Shown here: piece by piece, positions 1-8,396 of the stretch | Layout of the letters: the number at the start of each line of letters is the position of its first letter | Numbering within the stretch: the stretch's first letter is position 1 | Assembly: GCA_937899625.1 (NCBI GenBank) | Contig: CALCCB010000075.1 | Coordinates: forward strand, 1 to 64,000 | Origin: an uncultured Bacteroidota bacterium | GTDB lineage: Bacteria > Bacteroidota > Bacteroidia > Flavobacteriales_D > Crocinitomicaceae | DNA: 64,000 nucleotides | Direction of reading: 5' to 3' | Notes under the pieces: model-generated | What the model was told of the DNA's origin: nothing | The model's input: the letters and a program-made list of their open reading frames with translations, nothing else | Databases searched by the model: none | Made by a program: the position numbers and the translations under genes

Positions 1-796
1 GATCCGACGCGGTGGGCTGGGGCCAACCGGAACCGCGCAGGGGCCGAACGGCACAGTTGGGCGGCAAATAGCTCAGCAGCCTACGAACCGCTTGAAGGCA
101 TTCGACCTCGTTGGGGTAGGTAAAATGCGCAATGCCCGAGCGTGTGGCATGGGTTGTGGCCCCGCCCAGTTCTTCGGAACTCACCTCTTCGTGGGTCACC
201 GTTTTGACCACATTGGGTCCGGTAACGAACATGTATGAAGTTTCTTCCACCATGAAAATGAAATCTGTCAAGGCGGGAGAATACACTGCTCCTCCGGCAC
301 ATGGTCCCATGATCACCGAAAGTTGAGGGATAACTCCTGAAGCCAGCGTATTTCGATAAAAGATATCTGCGTAACCCGCAAGAGATACAACCCCTTCCTG
401 AATTCGGGCGCCCCCTGAGTCATTCAATCCGATTAGGGGTGCTCCGTTCTTCATCGCCATATCCATCACACGACAGATCTTGGCAGCGTGAGTTTCGGAA
501 AGTGAACCTCCTAAAACAGTAAAATCCTGAGAGAACACATAGACCAATCTTCCATGAACCGTTCCATATCCTGTGATCACCCCATCTCCAGGAAATTTTT
601 GTTTCTCCAATCCGAACGACGTTGCGCGGTGTTCAACAAATTGTCCTATTTCATGGAATGAACCTTCATCAAGCAACAAGGTAACTCGCTCTCTTGCAGT
701 CAACTTTCCTTGTTGGTGCTGCTTGTCGATCCTTGCCTGTCCACCTCCTAACCCAGAGGCCTCTCTTCTATTCAAAAGGTCTTCGTTCTTATTCAT
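1..796 (-). CDS. pccB: Acyl-CoA (propionyl-CoA type) carboxylase beta subunit, 3' end outside window
   Basis: This is the carboxyltransferase subunit of a biotin-dependent acyl-CoA carboxylase, which moves CO2 from carboxybiotin to propionyl-CoA or a similar acyl-CoA in the cytoplasm. About 265 N-terminal residues are visible. They include the stretch after GDGVITGYG, the [12 protein letters not shown] segment, [12 protein letters not shown] and the oxyanion-type [14 protein letters not shown] segment followed by [14 protein letters not shown], all typical of the family (usual length about 510-530). The start is the ATG at 796, with no earlier in-frame start. A TATATTTG element (824-817) lies just upstream. 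The last 15-20 visible residues (after LLSYLPPNC) do not match what I expect for the family, and the DNA there turns GC-rich (73% in bases 1-60 by hand count). The substrate cannot be decided from this part; acetyl-CoA or methylcrotonyl-CoA enzymes are relatives. Confidence 0.88.
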   Translation of the reverse strand, partial: MNKNEDLLNRREASGLGGGQARIDKQHQQGKLTARERVTLLLDEGSFHEIGQFVEHRATSFGLEKQKFPGDGVITGYGTVHGRLVYVFSQDFTVLGGSLSETHAAKICRVMDMAMKNGAPLIGLNDSGGARIQEGVVSLAGYADIFYRNTLASGVIPQLSVIMGPCAGGAVYSPALTDFIFMVEETSYMFVTGPNVVKTVTHEEVSSEELGGATTHATRSGIAHFTYPNEVECLQAVRRLLSYLPPNCAVRPLRGSGWPQPTASD

Positions 797-902
797 TGTC
801 TCAATTTTACAGGGAACAAATATACTTTTTTAGGTCGGTAGTCAGGATTTGTTCGATCGATTTCTACCCAAAATACATTAACAAATATTTAAGTAACAAT
901 TA

Positions 903-934
903 TTGTATAATCGTGGGGAATTCACGTAATTTTG
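903..934 (+). promoter_or_regulatory. Bacteroidota-type promoter of the lipoprotein gene
   Basis: TTG at 903-905 and TAATTTTG at 927-934 are separated by 21 bp. This matches the -33 TTG / -7 TAnnTTTG layout of the primary sigma factor of Bacteroidota. The coding start at 958 lies about 24 bases downstream of the -7 box. Confidence 0.6.
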
Positions 935-957
935 CAAAAATTAAAAAAACTAACCGT

Positions 958-1389
958 ATGAAATCTTTTATCAGAACCGCTGCTTTCCTTTTGTTAGCAG
1001 TATCCGCTATCGCTGTTGCTTCTTGTGGTAAATACGAAGAAGGACCAGGATTTTCTCTACTTTCTAAGAAAGCAAGAATTGTTGGTGAGTGGTCACTTAG
1101 CAGTATGACTGTTAATGGTCAGTCACAAGACCTTTCAGGAACAACTGTTGCAGTAAACATTAAAAAAGATGACACATACACTGTGACTACATCTTATACT
1201 TTTGGTGGAGCAACTTTTACAGACACTGAAAATGGAACTTGGAAGTTCTCTGATGACAAAATGAAGTTGGTTACTACAGATTCTTCTGGTTCTGTTTCAG
1301 AAATCGAAATCATCATGTTGAAGAACAAGGAAATGAAGTTAAGAGATGTTGAAGGTAACTCTACAACTATCCAGACTTACATTCAGTAA
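958..1389 (+). CDS. Small lipocalin-like lipoprotein
   Basis: A 143-residue predicted lipoprotein. It has a basic N-terminus (MKSFIRTAA), a hydrophobic run and a lipobox ending in VASC near residue 22, so it should be lipid-anchored after signal peptidase II cleavage. The mature part starts GKYEEGPGF, then has VGEWSLSSMTVNG, a Thr/Ser-rich middle and GTWKFSDDKMKL. This is the alternating beta pattern of Bacteroidota lipocalin-like domains (GxW near the start, a second GTW repeat). The start at 958 was chosen because it opens the signal peptide and follows a good promoter; the frame is open further upstream, but that part is not protein-like. It is monocistronic, with its own terminator. The ligand or role is unknown. 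Confidence 0.75.
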   Translation: MKSFIRTAAFLLLAVSAIAVASCGKYEEGPGFSLLSKKARIVGEWSLSSMTVNGQSQDLSGTTVAVNIKKDDTYTVTTSYTFGGATFTDTENGTWKFSDDKMKLVTTDSSGSVSEIEIIMLKNKEMKLRDVEGNSTTIQTYIQ

Positions 1390-1409
1390 TTCAAAACTTT
1401 GAATTTGAA

Positions 1410-1436
1410 AAGGTCGGCAAATGCCGGCCTTTTTTT
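1410..1436 (+). terminator. Intrinsic terminator of the lipoprotein gene
   Basis: GGTCGGC (1412-1418), loop AAAT, and GCCGGCC (1423-1429) form a 7-bp stem with one G-T pair, followed by seven T. It reaches the stop codon of the convergent DUF58 gene. Confidence 0.8.
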
Positions 1437-2769
1437 ATATAGCCCCGCGCGCTTTTAATTCCAGATACTTATTGATGGTATCAATACTCAAGTTATCTGG
1501 AGTAGTAAGGATAGTCTGTATTCCGTTTTGTTTCAATTCTCTCGCCATTCTTGATTTGAGCGTGATCACGCGTTCAGCAACCGCTGAAATATATACGTCA
1601 TTCGTTGTTTCCAATGGCTTGAAGGCATACTCCTGAAGATCGGTGTTTTCAAAGAAAACGATCACCAACAAATGTTTCTGATTGATCCTTCTCAACATTG
1701 GTAATGCTCGCCTCATGGCAAACTCGGTCTGGAAATTCGTAAACAAAACGAGAAGTGAACGTGTGCTAATGGTTCTTCGGATCGTTTGGTACAACAACTC
1801 GTAATTCGGCTCCCTGAAATGGGTTTTTTGATTGTACAGTTCCTCAAGGATCCTTCTCATCTGACTACCTGTTCGGTTGGCTGGTAATTTAGTCCCGATC
1901 TTATCCGAAAAGGTGATCAATCCTGTTTTATCTCCGTTTTTGAGTGCGATATTCGAAAAGACCAAAGTAGAGTTGATCGCATAATCCAGCACGCTCATCT
2001 CATTGAATTCTACTTGCATGTTGCGGCTCTTGTCTATCAAGCAGTAAATATGTTGAGACTTTTCTTCCTGATATTGATTTACCATGAGGTCAAACTTTCT
2101 ACTTGTCGCTTTCCAGTTGATCGTTTTCACCTCATCGCCCTGTACATATGCCTTGATCTGTTCAAATTCACTATTGTTTCCGATTCGTCGAACTTTCTTG
2201 ATCCCTACTGACGTCTTTTGTTGCTGGAAAACGAGAAGCTCGAATTTCTTTAGCTGTAAAACCGAAGGATACACTTGCGTTACCATTCCCGAAGGAACCA
2301 CGTATTTACGACTTACAAGATTGAAAATGGATGAAATCCTGAAAAATGCATCTCCAAAGAAATACTCACCCCGTTGTTTCGGGAGAAAGTCATAATGAAA
2401 CTCTTTCTCACCCTCAGGTGCCAAGATCCCAATGAACACCTTATCTCTTTCCTGCATTTGCTCGGGAAATCCCTCGTAGAGCATGAATGTAACAGGTTGT
2501 AAGCCTTTATTTCTGACAACAAGTTTCACAGGATTATTGTCTCCCAGTGAAAGCCTTTCATTGACATGCCGTTCAAAATCCAATGGCTCCTTGTAGAGAA
2601 ATACTAATAGTGCATCTAGAAGGGTGAGACCAAATAAACTTACCGTACTCACTTTCGCAACAAAATAAAGCTCGCGAACACCAAATGAGGCGGCGAACAA
2701 TACGATGATCACTCCACAAAGCAGAAAGAACCAGCGAGTCAGGTATATGGATCTCCAGAGATTGTTCAT
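1435..2769 (-). CDS. DUF58 domain protein (MoxR-partner, VWA-like)
   Basis: A 444-residue membrane-anchored protein. Two hydrophobic helices lie at about residues 9-31 and 33-59, then a beta-rich stretch, then the DUF58 signature (YVQGDEVKTINWKATSR, about 208-224). It ends in a von Willebrand A-like fold with a partial MIDAS (CLIDKSRNM, D246/S248). In this family the protein is encoded with a MoxR AAA+ ATPase, which is thought to remodel or activate VWA-type partners; the substrate is not known. Its ATG shares one base with the moxR stop codon (TAATG), so the two are probably translationally coupled. It is the last gene of the five-gene operon. Confidence 0.88.
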   Translation of the reverse strand: MNNLWRSIYLTRWFFLLCGVIIVLFAASFGVRELYFVAKVSTVSLFGLTLLDALLVFLYKEPLDFERHVNERLSLGDNNPVKLVVRNKGLQPVTFMLYEGFPEQMQERDKVFIGILAPEGEKEFHYDFLPKQRGEYFFGDAFFRISSIFNLVSRKYVVPSGMVTQVYPSVLQLKKFELLVFQQQKTSVGIKKVRRIGNNSEFEQIKAYVQGDEVKTINWKATSRKFDLMVNQYQEEKSQHIYCLIDKSRNMQVEFNEMSVLDYAINSTLVFSNIALKNGDKTGLITFSDKIGTKLPANRTGSQMRRILEELYNQKTHFREPNYELLYQTIRRTISTRSLLVLFTNFQTEFAMRRALPMLRRINQKHLLVIVFFENTDLQEYAFKPLETTNDVYISAVAERVITLKSRMARELKQNGIQTILTTPDNLSIDTINKYLELKARGAI

Positions 2770-3863
2770 TAACGAGGCACTTCGATCGTTTTAAGAATAT
2801 CAGCTATTACTTCTTCAGGAGTTATTCCTTCCATTTCAGCTTCCGGGGTAAGTATCAATCTATGATTTAGAACATGTGTAGTCACGAATTGAATGTCCTC
2901 CGGAGTTACAAAATCACGACCACGAATCGCCGCAACAGCTTTAGAAGCCTTTAACATGGAAAGTGAGGCTCGAGGAGAACCACCCAGATACACCTTTCCA
3001 TGATTACGTGTTTTGTGCGTGATGGCTGCAATGTATTTCAATAAATTATCCTCTACGATCACCTTCTCAACGATCTGTTGAACCTTACGGATCTCTTCAG
3101 CAGAGAATACTGGCACCACCTCATGAAGATCAGGGGTTTGAATATTGTTTTTGTAGCGATGCAGGATCTCCTCCTCCTGATGTAATTCCGGATAATCGAT
3201 CTTCACTTTGAAAACGAAACGGTCGAGCTGTGCTTCTGGTAAATTGTATGTTCCTTCCTGCTCGATAGGGTTTTGTGTAGCAATAACCAGAAATGGGAAG
3301 CTCATCGGATACTGATTCCCGTCGTAAGTGATCTGTCGTTCTTCCATCACCTCAAAAAGTGCAGCCTGAGTTTTAGCTGGTGCCCTGTTGATCTCATCGA
3401 TCAGCACGATATTGGAAAAAATTGGACCTTTCTTAAACGAAAAGGTTGAATCTTTCATATTGAACACGCTCGTTCCGATCACATCCGAAGGCATCAAGTC
3501 AGGTGTAAACTGAATTCTTGAAAAATCGATCGCCAACGCCTTACTCAAGACCTTTGCAGATAAGGTCTTTGCCACTCCCGGTGCTCCTTCAAGAAGAATG
3601 TGTCCGTTGGAAAAGATTCCGGCAAGTAATAGTTCAACCATATGATGTTGACCGATCACAAATTTTCCGATCTCATGACGTACATCATTCACCTTATTTG
3701 CCACCCACACCAAGTCTTGATTGTGTCGTTCGAATCCATAAGATCCGGTTGGTTCAGAGGCCGGCTTCGTTTCTTCATTCGAAGCGGAAGATCCTGAAGA
3801 CTCCCCATCCTTGGGAAGGTATGCTGAAAAATCTTGTTGTTCGTTGTTTTCTTCTGTACTCAT
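2769..3863 (-). CDS. MoxR-family AAA+ ATPase
   Basis: A 364-residue cytoplasmic AAA+ ATPase of the MoxR group, proposed to be a chaperone that activates or inserts cofactors into partner complexes. Visible parts are an acidic, Ser-rich N-terminal tail (1-45), Walker A GAPGVAKT (93-100), Walker B VLIDEINRAP (about 153-162), sensor 1 ATQNP (195-199) and LPEAQLDRF (208-216). A C-terminal lid follows, including GGSPRASLSM and the AVAAIRGRDFVTPEDI stretch. The length is about 30-40 residues over the usual 320-330 because of the N-terminal tail. It lies between the DUF4350 gene (12 bp upstream) and DUF58 (overlapping stop/start). Confidence 0.93.
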   Translation of the reverse strand: MSTEENNEQQDFSAYLPKDGESSGSSASNEETKPASEPTGSYGFERHNQDLVWVANKVNDVRHEIGKFVIGQHHMVELLLAGIFSNGHILLEGAPGVAKTLSAKVLSKALAIDFSRIQFTPDLMPSDVIGTSVFNMKDSTFSFKKGPIFSNIVLIDEINRAPAKTQAALFEVMEERQITYDGNQYPMSFPFLVIATQNPIEQEGTYNLPEAQLDRFVFKVKIDYPELHQEEEILHRYKNNIQTPDLHEVVPVFSAEEIRKVQQIVEKVIVEDNLLKYIAAITHKTRNHGKVYLGGSPRASLSMLKASKAVAAIRGRDFVTPEDIQFVTTHVLNHRLILTPEAEMEGITPEEVIADILKTIEVPR

Positions 3864-3875
3864 TGCTACAACTAT

Positions 3876-5549
3876 TTAAATTAAATCGTGTTCTGTAAAA
3901 TATCTTTCTAATCGCTGAAGACCTGTACTTCCCAGTTCTCCTACCCTTATCAATAACGACTGTTCATCCAGGAAATGAATCACACAAAGATTCCCTGAGA
4001 TTTCAACTCGATTGATCTGGTTTGATTTCAAGGTAATCTTTTTTCCAAAAAGCGGAATCATTTGAAGTTCATCTCCTTTGATAATAACATAAGGTCTTCC
4101 CATACGAATGAATGCAAGAGCAAGAATACCAGCCCCTAAAGGCCAGAGCAAGATTCCTGCACCGTTTGCTTTTACCAGGAAATACGTCCCGATAAAAATC
4201 ACTGCTAAACCAACCATTGTGAAAACGAAATTCAGCCAAACTGAACGATAGATCCTGAATTCTTTCTGTTTCAAGCGCTGAACAAGGTCATCTCCGATCA
4301 ATCCTACCTGTTTGTAAAACTCATTCTTTCGTTTGACAATCTTAGTGAGTTCGTCTTCTGATACAACCGTTTCCTGCTCAAGGTCTTTTAACAGTTTATC
4401 AATTTCTGCAGAATCGATCCCAGCTCTTTCGGCCAGGTGGTTGATCTCGCGATGATCTGTTCTTTTTGAAAGATCAATAAAGAAATGTTTGAGCACAGTC
4501 TGATAGAAGTTCTTGCGGTGCAATTGCAATACGGCAGACGGATTGTCTCTGTTTCGATAGATCGATGCGATCGTTTCGACAAATACTGCTGATTGGTTCC
4601 TCTTTTTTCTATACAATGGTATTTCTGGCCGGATCCTTTTCGCTCTGAACAGGACAAACAAGATCAGCGACAGCAGTATCATCCCCATTGCGGCCAATAG
4701 AGGAGGTGACTTGAGAATGAACTGCAAATAACTGTCGTCTTTTTTTCCTCCTTTATTTTGATTAAGCTGCTCAAAGAAATCCATCGGCTCCTGTTTCAAT
4801 TCACCAATATTCAGGACACGGATCTTCTGATTTTTGAAGATCTTGCTCACTTCCCATGCATATCGGAATCCATCTTTTTGTATTAGGAAAACATTTCTGA
4901 AAGTCTCCGGCCCGGAATGGAGATAAACAGACCCTTCACCTACCGGAATGCGAATAAAGTTTGCTCTTCCCCGAATATTCGAGATCACATCGATCCCATG
5001 GCCCTGAAGTTTACTGTTTCCAAAACACAACCAATCATGAGGAAGAGTATCTCCCTGATAAATGTTGTACAATTTATACCAGGATGACTTTCTACCAATG
5101 ACCACTTTAGTCGTATAATCGAACTGATAATTTAGCACAGGATCAAATCGATCAAAAATATTAGAGGTCATTTTTCGCGAAAAGACAATGAGGTTCGACC
5201 CCCTCACCACCTGGCTCAGTATGGTATCTATTTCCTGATCATACAACCCAAAGGATTCTCCGACAAACAAATAGGTGGATGTGTCACCGATCTTTAAAAC
5301 CGAATCGAGTTGTTCCGGAGTGTCGATAAAATCACTCAAGGTTGTATCCGTGCGTGCTTCGATGCGCTCTTTAAACAATGACAATCCACATGGATCCTGA
5401 CTCTGCCAGTCGTAGGTATCTTCCCAGTTCGTAGAAACGTAAGCGGCAGTTGTATAACCACCTGTCTTTTCGGAGCCAAGGAACCAAACGAGAACAACCA
5501 TGATCACAACGATCATCAGCATCAGAAGATATTTGAATTGCTGACTCAT
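3876..5549 (-). CDS. DUF4350 domain membrane protein
   Basis: A 557-residue protein with an N-terminal transmembrane helix (about 7-25). An extracytoplasmic domain follows, with the DUF4350 pattern of a degraded GATase-like fold: NWEDTYDWQSQDPCGLSLF, then YLFVGESFGL and GSNLIVFSRKM. There are further membrane helices at about 283-302 and 430-475, and a soluble C-terminal tail. In Bacteroidota this family sits in the MoxR/DUF58/DUF4129 cluster and is thought to belong to a membrane complex with them. The start overlaps the stop of the DUF4129 gene by four bases (ATGA). No catalytic function can be assigned. Confidence 0.82.
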   Translation of the reverse strand: MSQQFKYLLMLMIVVIMVVLVWFLGSEKTGGYTTAAYVSTNWEDTYDWQSQDPCGLSLFKERIEARTDTTLSDFIDTPEQLDSVLKIGDTSTYLFVGESFGLYDQEIDTILSQVVRGSNLIVFSRKMTSNIFDRFDPVLNYQFDYTTKVVIGRKSSWYKLYNIYQGDTLPHDWLCFGNSKLQGHGIDVISNIRGRANFIRIPVGEGSVYLHSGPETFRNVFLIQKDGFRYAWEVSKIFKNQKIRVLNIGELKQEPMDFFEQLNQNKGGKKDDSYLQFILKSPPLLAAMGMILLSLILFVLFRAKRIRPEIPLYRKKRNQSAVFVETIASIYRNRDNPSAVLQLHRKNFYQTVLKHFFIDLSKRTDHREINHLAERAGIDSAEIDKLLKDLEQETVVSEDELTKIVKRKNEFYKQVGLIGDDLVQRLKQKEFRIYRSVWLNFVFTMVGLAVIFIGTYFLVKANGAGILLWPLGAGILALAFIRMGRPYVIIKGDELQMIPLFGKKITLKSNQINRVEISGNLCVIHFLDEQSLLIRVGELGSTGLQRLERYFTEHDLI

Positions 5550-6394
5550 TTTGTTTCTTTCAGATGATCATAATAATTCTTCAATACCGGTTCGATCTCA
5601 CTAAAATCTGATCGATCCAGCTCATATTCTCCGTACCAAACCAATTCATAGATCCTCACGCACTCGCGAAACAAGTGTGCTTTAGGTTTTGCCCCAACTT
5701 CAGCCAGGTAATCAAAATTCGTCTTTTCTTTTCTCCATCTAATCCAGTTCAAACGGATCATTTCCTTTAATATAAAGGTAAAATAGATCCTTACCCCTTC
5801 CCGATAGTTGGCTTTCGCAAGCGCCTCATCCAATCTGAGCTCAAGTTCTGTCTTTGAGATGATCTCGGGATTCCATTCCATATCCACAAAGGTTCCCGCC
5901 ACCTTTTTATTAGAAGGTTTTCGTGATTTAATCAACCAATAGATCAAAAAGACCACAAGCGCAGCTATGATCAGGATCAAAAGAAACTTCCAAACTTCTG
6001 GTGAAATGGACGGTGGATCTACATCCGGAAGATCCACATCTGGTGGATCGATGTCAGGTGGATCAAATTCAGGCAATTTGATGGGATCCGGCATTTTTGT
6101 TTTCGGATCGTTGGGCATATCTCCCCCGTTCCCTTTTTGTTTTCCTTTATTCCTGACGTAATCGATCTGAGATGGAGAAGTGTGTCCCTTTGGCTGTTGA
6201 TCTCTATCATTATCCACCCCTTTCATTCCTGTTGGGCTGGTGCCATAATAATCTTTCGGACCGTTGTAATTCTTACTTTTCTGGTACTCGTATCGCTTTA
6301 CTGTTTCTTTCCATTTTTTTTCGACCGACTTTTGTTCCTGAGATAAACCGGAAAATGAAAAAGCAAGGATCAATATGGTGAGCAGTCTATTCAA
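5546..6394 (-). CDS. DUF4129 domain protein with Pro/Asp-rich linker
   Basis: A 282-residue protein with a signal peptide-like N-terminus (NRLLTILILAFSFSGLS). A charged extracytoplasmic part carries an imperfect Pro/Asp repeat at about residues 105-130 (units such as PPDVDLPD), encoded by GGATC-rich DNA at about 6005-6095. One membrane helix follows at about 138-158, then a C-terminal DUF4129 domain (ELRLDEALAKANYREGVRIY, then FTFILKEMIRLNWIRW). DUF4129 proteins in this context are presumed structural partners of the MoxR complex. It overlaps the SpoIIM-like gene upstream by eight bases and the DUF4350 gene downstream by four. The Pro/Asp linker is probably a rigid spacer or a cation-binding tract; this is inference. 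Confidence 0.8.
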   Translation of the reverse strand: MNRLLTILILAFSFSGLSQEQKSVEKKWKETVKRYEYQKSKNYNGPKDYYGTSPTGMKGVDNDRDQQPKGHTSPSQIDYVRNKGKQKGNGGDMPNDPKTKMPDPIKLPEFDPPDIDPPDVDLPDVDPPSISPEVWKFLLILIIAALVVFLIYWLIKSRKPSNKKVAGTFVDMEWNPEIISKTELELRLDEALAKANYREGVRIYFTFILKEMIRLNWIRWRKEKTNFDYLAEVGAKPKAHLFRECVRIYELVWYGEYELDRSDFSEIEPVLKNYYDHLKETK

Positions 6395-8306
6395 AATCAG
6401 CTTGAGATTCGTTTAATCGACTACGTTTTCCAAATCGCTTGAAAGCCTCTCTCAATGAAACAGATTCTTCTTTTTCTCTGGATGAATAATAGCTAACAGC
6501 CATAGTAATTCCCATGAAAATGATCACCATAAATGAAAAGAGCAGGTAGACGATCTGTCTCACGATATTACTCCAGAAAATGTGCTCATCTGTATAGATC
6601 ATGGCAACTCTTTTAACAGTATCTGCCAACATATCCAAAAGATCCCTCACCAGGGGCTGATCATTGAATGGCTCATGAAAACTGAAAATGAACGCAATGG
6701 GCTGAGAAATGATGAAGACAATAAACACTGACATAAGGATCACCATCAAAGAAGTTCCATAACGATTGGCCGAATATGACCAGGAACGTATCCATCTGGC
6801 CCCAACAGGCCGTTCATCAAGCCCAAAAACGGCAGATTGAATAAAGAACAATGGCGAAATTAAAACGGCCCACATCAAAATAAACCAAGGCAACCCAAAG
6901 ACAAATAGGTACATGATCAGATTGCCCAGCCAGATCCAGTGAAAATTACTGATCAGGTATTTGAAAAAAGGCATTACTCCCTCTTTTTGATCTTTAAACT
7001 TAACAGAATGAAACACAGATGCCAGCACCAATGCAAGGATTACAGACCAAAGAAAGAAAACCACAAGGTCCATTGGATTCGAGAAATTATAACCAAATAG
7101 AATCCTTAGCTGAACTACCCAATCATAAAAATGTCTCAACCCCATGTCCTCGGAGTAATTACCTGCCTGTAAATACATGATCAAACCGACCAATGGCGCA
7201 ACAATGATGAATATCTTTCCGACAATACTCCCGATCAATGATCTGAACAAGGTAAAGCTATCTGACATCACCTCGCCGATCCCTCTCATCTTGTATAAGA
7301 GCACTGGAGTCCTTTCGGTCTGATCTCCAAGATCGTCCTCCTCGAGTAGCTCTGGATGCTTCCGTGCCACATAGATCGGGTAAAACACATATACAAACAG
7401 GATGACTGCGAATGAAAACAAGATCAATGTCCATTTGGACCAGTCGGGTAACACCTGATAATTGTGTGTCACATAACTCTCAAGGAAACCGGCGGCAATG
7501 ATAAAGGGCACAAGGCTCATCATGATCTTTAACCCACTTTTTACTGTCCGCTGCATACTTTGTAAGCGAGTATAGGATCCAGGGAAAAGAAAGCCATTTC
7601 CAGCAGTTATACCAGCTCCTCCTGCCAGAACGATGGCTGAGATCTCAAAGGCACCATGGATCCAGATCCCCAAAAAACTGGTGATCAACAATCCCTTCAA
7701 ATGAAAGAAATATTGAAAGGACCCTAACATAACTCCATTGGAAAACAATAAAAGATGGGTTCCCAATGTAAAGAAAAATCCTGCGAAGAAGGTGAGGAAT
7801 GCTACCTTAAGGTTATTTGTCGTGATCATGATGAACATGGACAGCTGATCCGGAGATTCATACACGGCCAAAGGATTTCCCTTCTGAATGTTCTCCAGTG
7901 TCATATTCACATACATGTCGCCCATGACAATTCGAGGGAAATCATGATTATAATGGGTCGTGATAATTCCGATCCCCATGTAGATCAGAAAAGTCACCAA
8001 TGCGAAAAGCAGACTTTTTCTTGCCTTATAAATCTCAATTGGAAGGGATGTTTTCCAGACTGTGATGAACTTCTTTAATGAAAGACCCTTTTGCTTGTTG
8101 ACTCCCAGGAAGACTTTTTGAGTCAACTGATTGAGGTATACCCTTACGGTTCTTCGCTTGTAAAAGGTTTGGGCATAGCTCAAGTCATCGGTGATATCCA
8201 TATACAGATCGCTCAGCTCCTCAGGCTCCTTCGAGCCATCGGCGTAAAGCTTTTCGAAGCGCGACCACTTCTCCTTATTCTGCTGGATAAAACTGGTTTC
8301 TTTCAT
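6387..8306 (-). CDS. SpoIIM-domain membrane protein fused to a second multi-helix domain
   Basis: A 639-residue polytopic membrane protein. The N-terminal half (about 1-325) is the stage II sporulation protein M-like domain of Bacteroidota: a soluble start, then several helices with the segment LGIWIHGAFEISAIVLAGGA and GNGFLFPGSYTRLQS. The C-terminal half (about 345-639) adds another membrane domain: IGEVMSDSFTLFRSLIGSIV, WVVQLRILFGYNF, a DERPVGARWIRSW loop and a basic tail. It resembles the membrane domains of glycerophosphodiester-phosphodiesterase-type or DUF4013-type proteins. Homologues I know in this cluster are about 320 residues, so this is probably a fusion. It is the first gene of the operon. 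Upstream there are 90 bases and then the anti-sigma gene. No sporulation role is implied. Confidence 0.75.
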   Translation of the reverse strand: MKETSFIQQNKEKWSRFEKLYADGSKEPEELSDLYMDITDDLSYAQTFYKRRTVRVYLNQLTQKVFLGVNKQKGLSLKKFITVWKTSLPIEIYKARKSLLFALVTFLIYMGIGIITTHYNHDFPRIVMGDMYVNMTLENIQKGNPLAVYESPDQLSMFIMITTNNLKVAFLTFFAGFFFTLGTHLLLFSNGVMLGSFQYFFHLKGLLITSFLGIWIHGAFEISAIVLAGGAGITAGNGFLFPGSYTRLQSMQRTVKSGLKIMMSLVPFIIAAGFLESYVTHNYQVLPDWSKWTLILFSFAVILFVYVFYPIYVARKHPELLEEDDLGDQTERTPVLLYKMRGIGEVMSDSFTLFRSLIGSIVGKIFIIVAPLVGLIMYLQAGNYSEDMGLRHFYDWVVQLRILFGYNFSNPMDLVVFFLWSVILALVLASVFHSVKFKDQKEGVMPFFKYLISNFHWIWLGNLIMYLFVFGLPWFILMWAVLISPLFFIQSAVFGLDERPVGARWIRSWSYSANRYGTSLMVILMSVFIVFIISQPIAFIFSFHEPFNDQPLVRDLLDMLADTVKRVAMIYTDEHIFWSNIVRQIVYLLFSFMVIIFMGITMAVSYYSSREKEESVSLREAFKRFGKRSRLNESQADFE

Positions 8307-8396
8307 AGCAAGGCAGAACGATAAATATAGTAAATAATGTCTACCCTGATTGATCGATATCGGCTCAATTCAAACTCAATATCAATCTATTGAAAT

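Noticed and set aside
81-302. 73-codon open frame on the minus strand
   Set aside because: It lies in another frame of the carboxylase gene, and its Arg-rich composition is not protein-like.
694-957. Upstream extension of the lipoprotein frame
   Set aside because: It has no signal-peptide logic and spans the promoter; the start at 958 is better supported.
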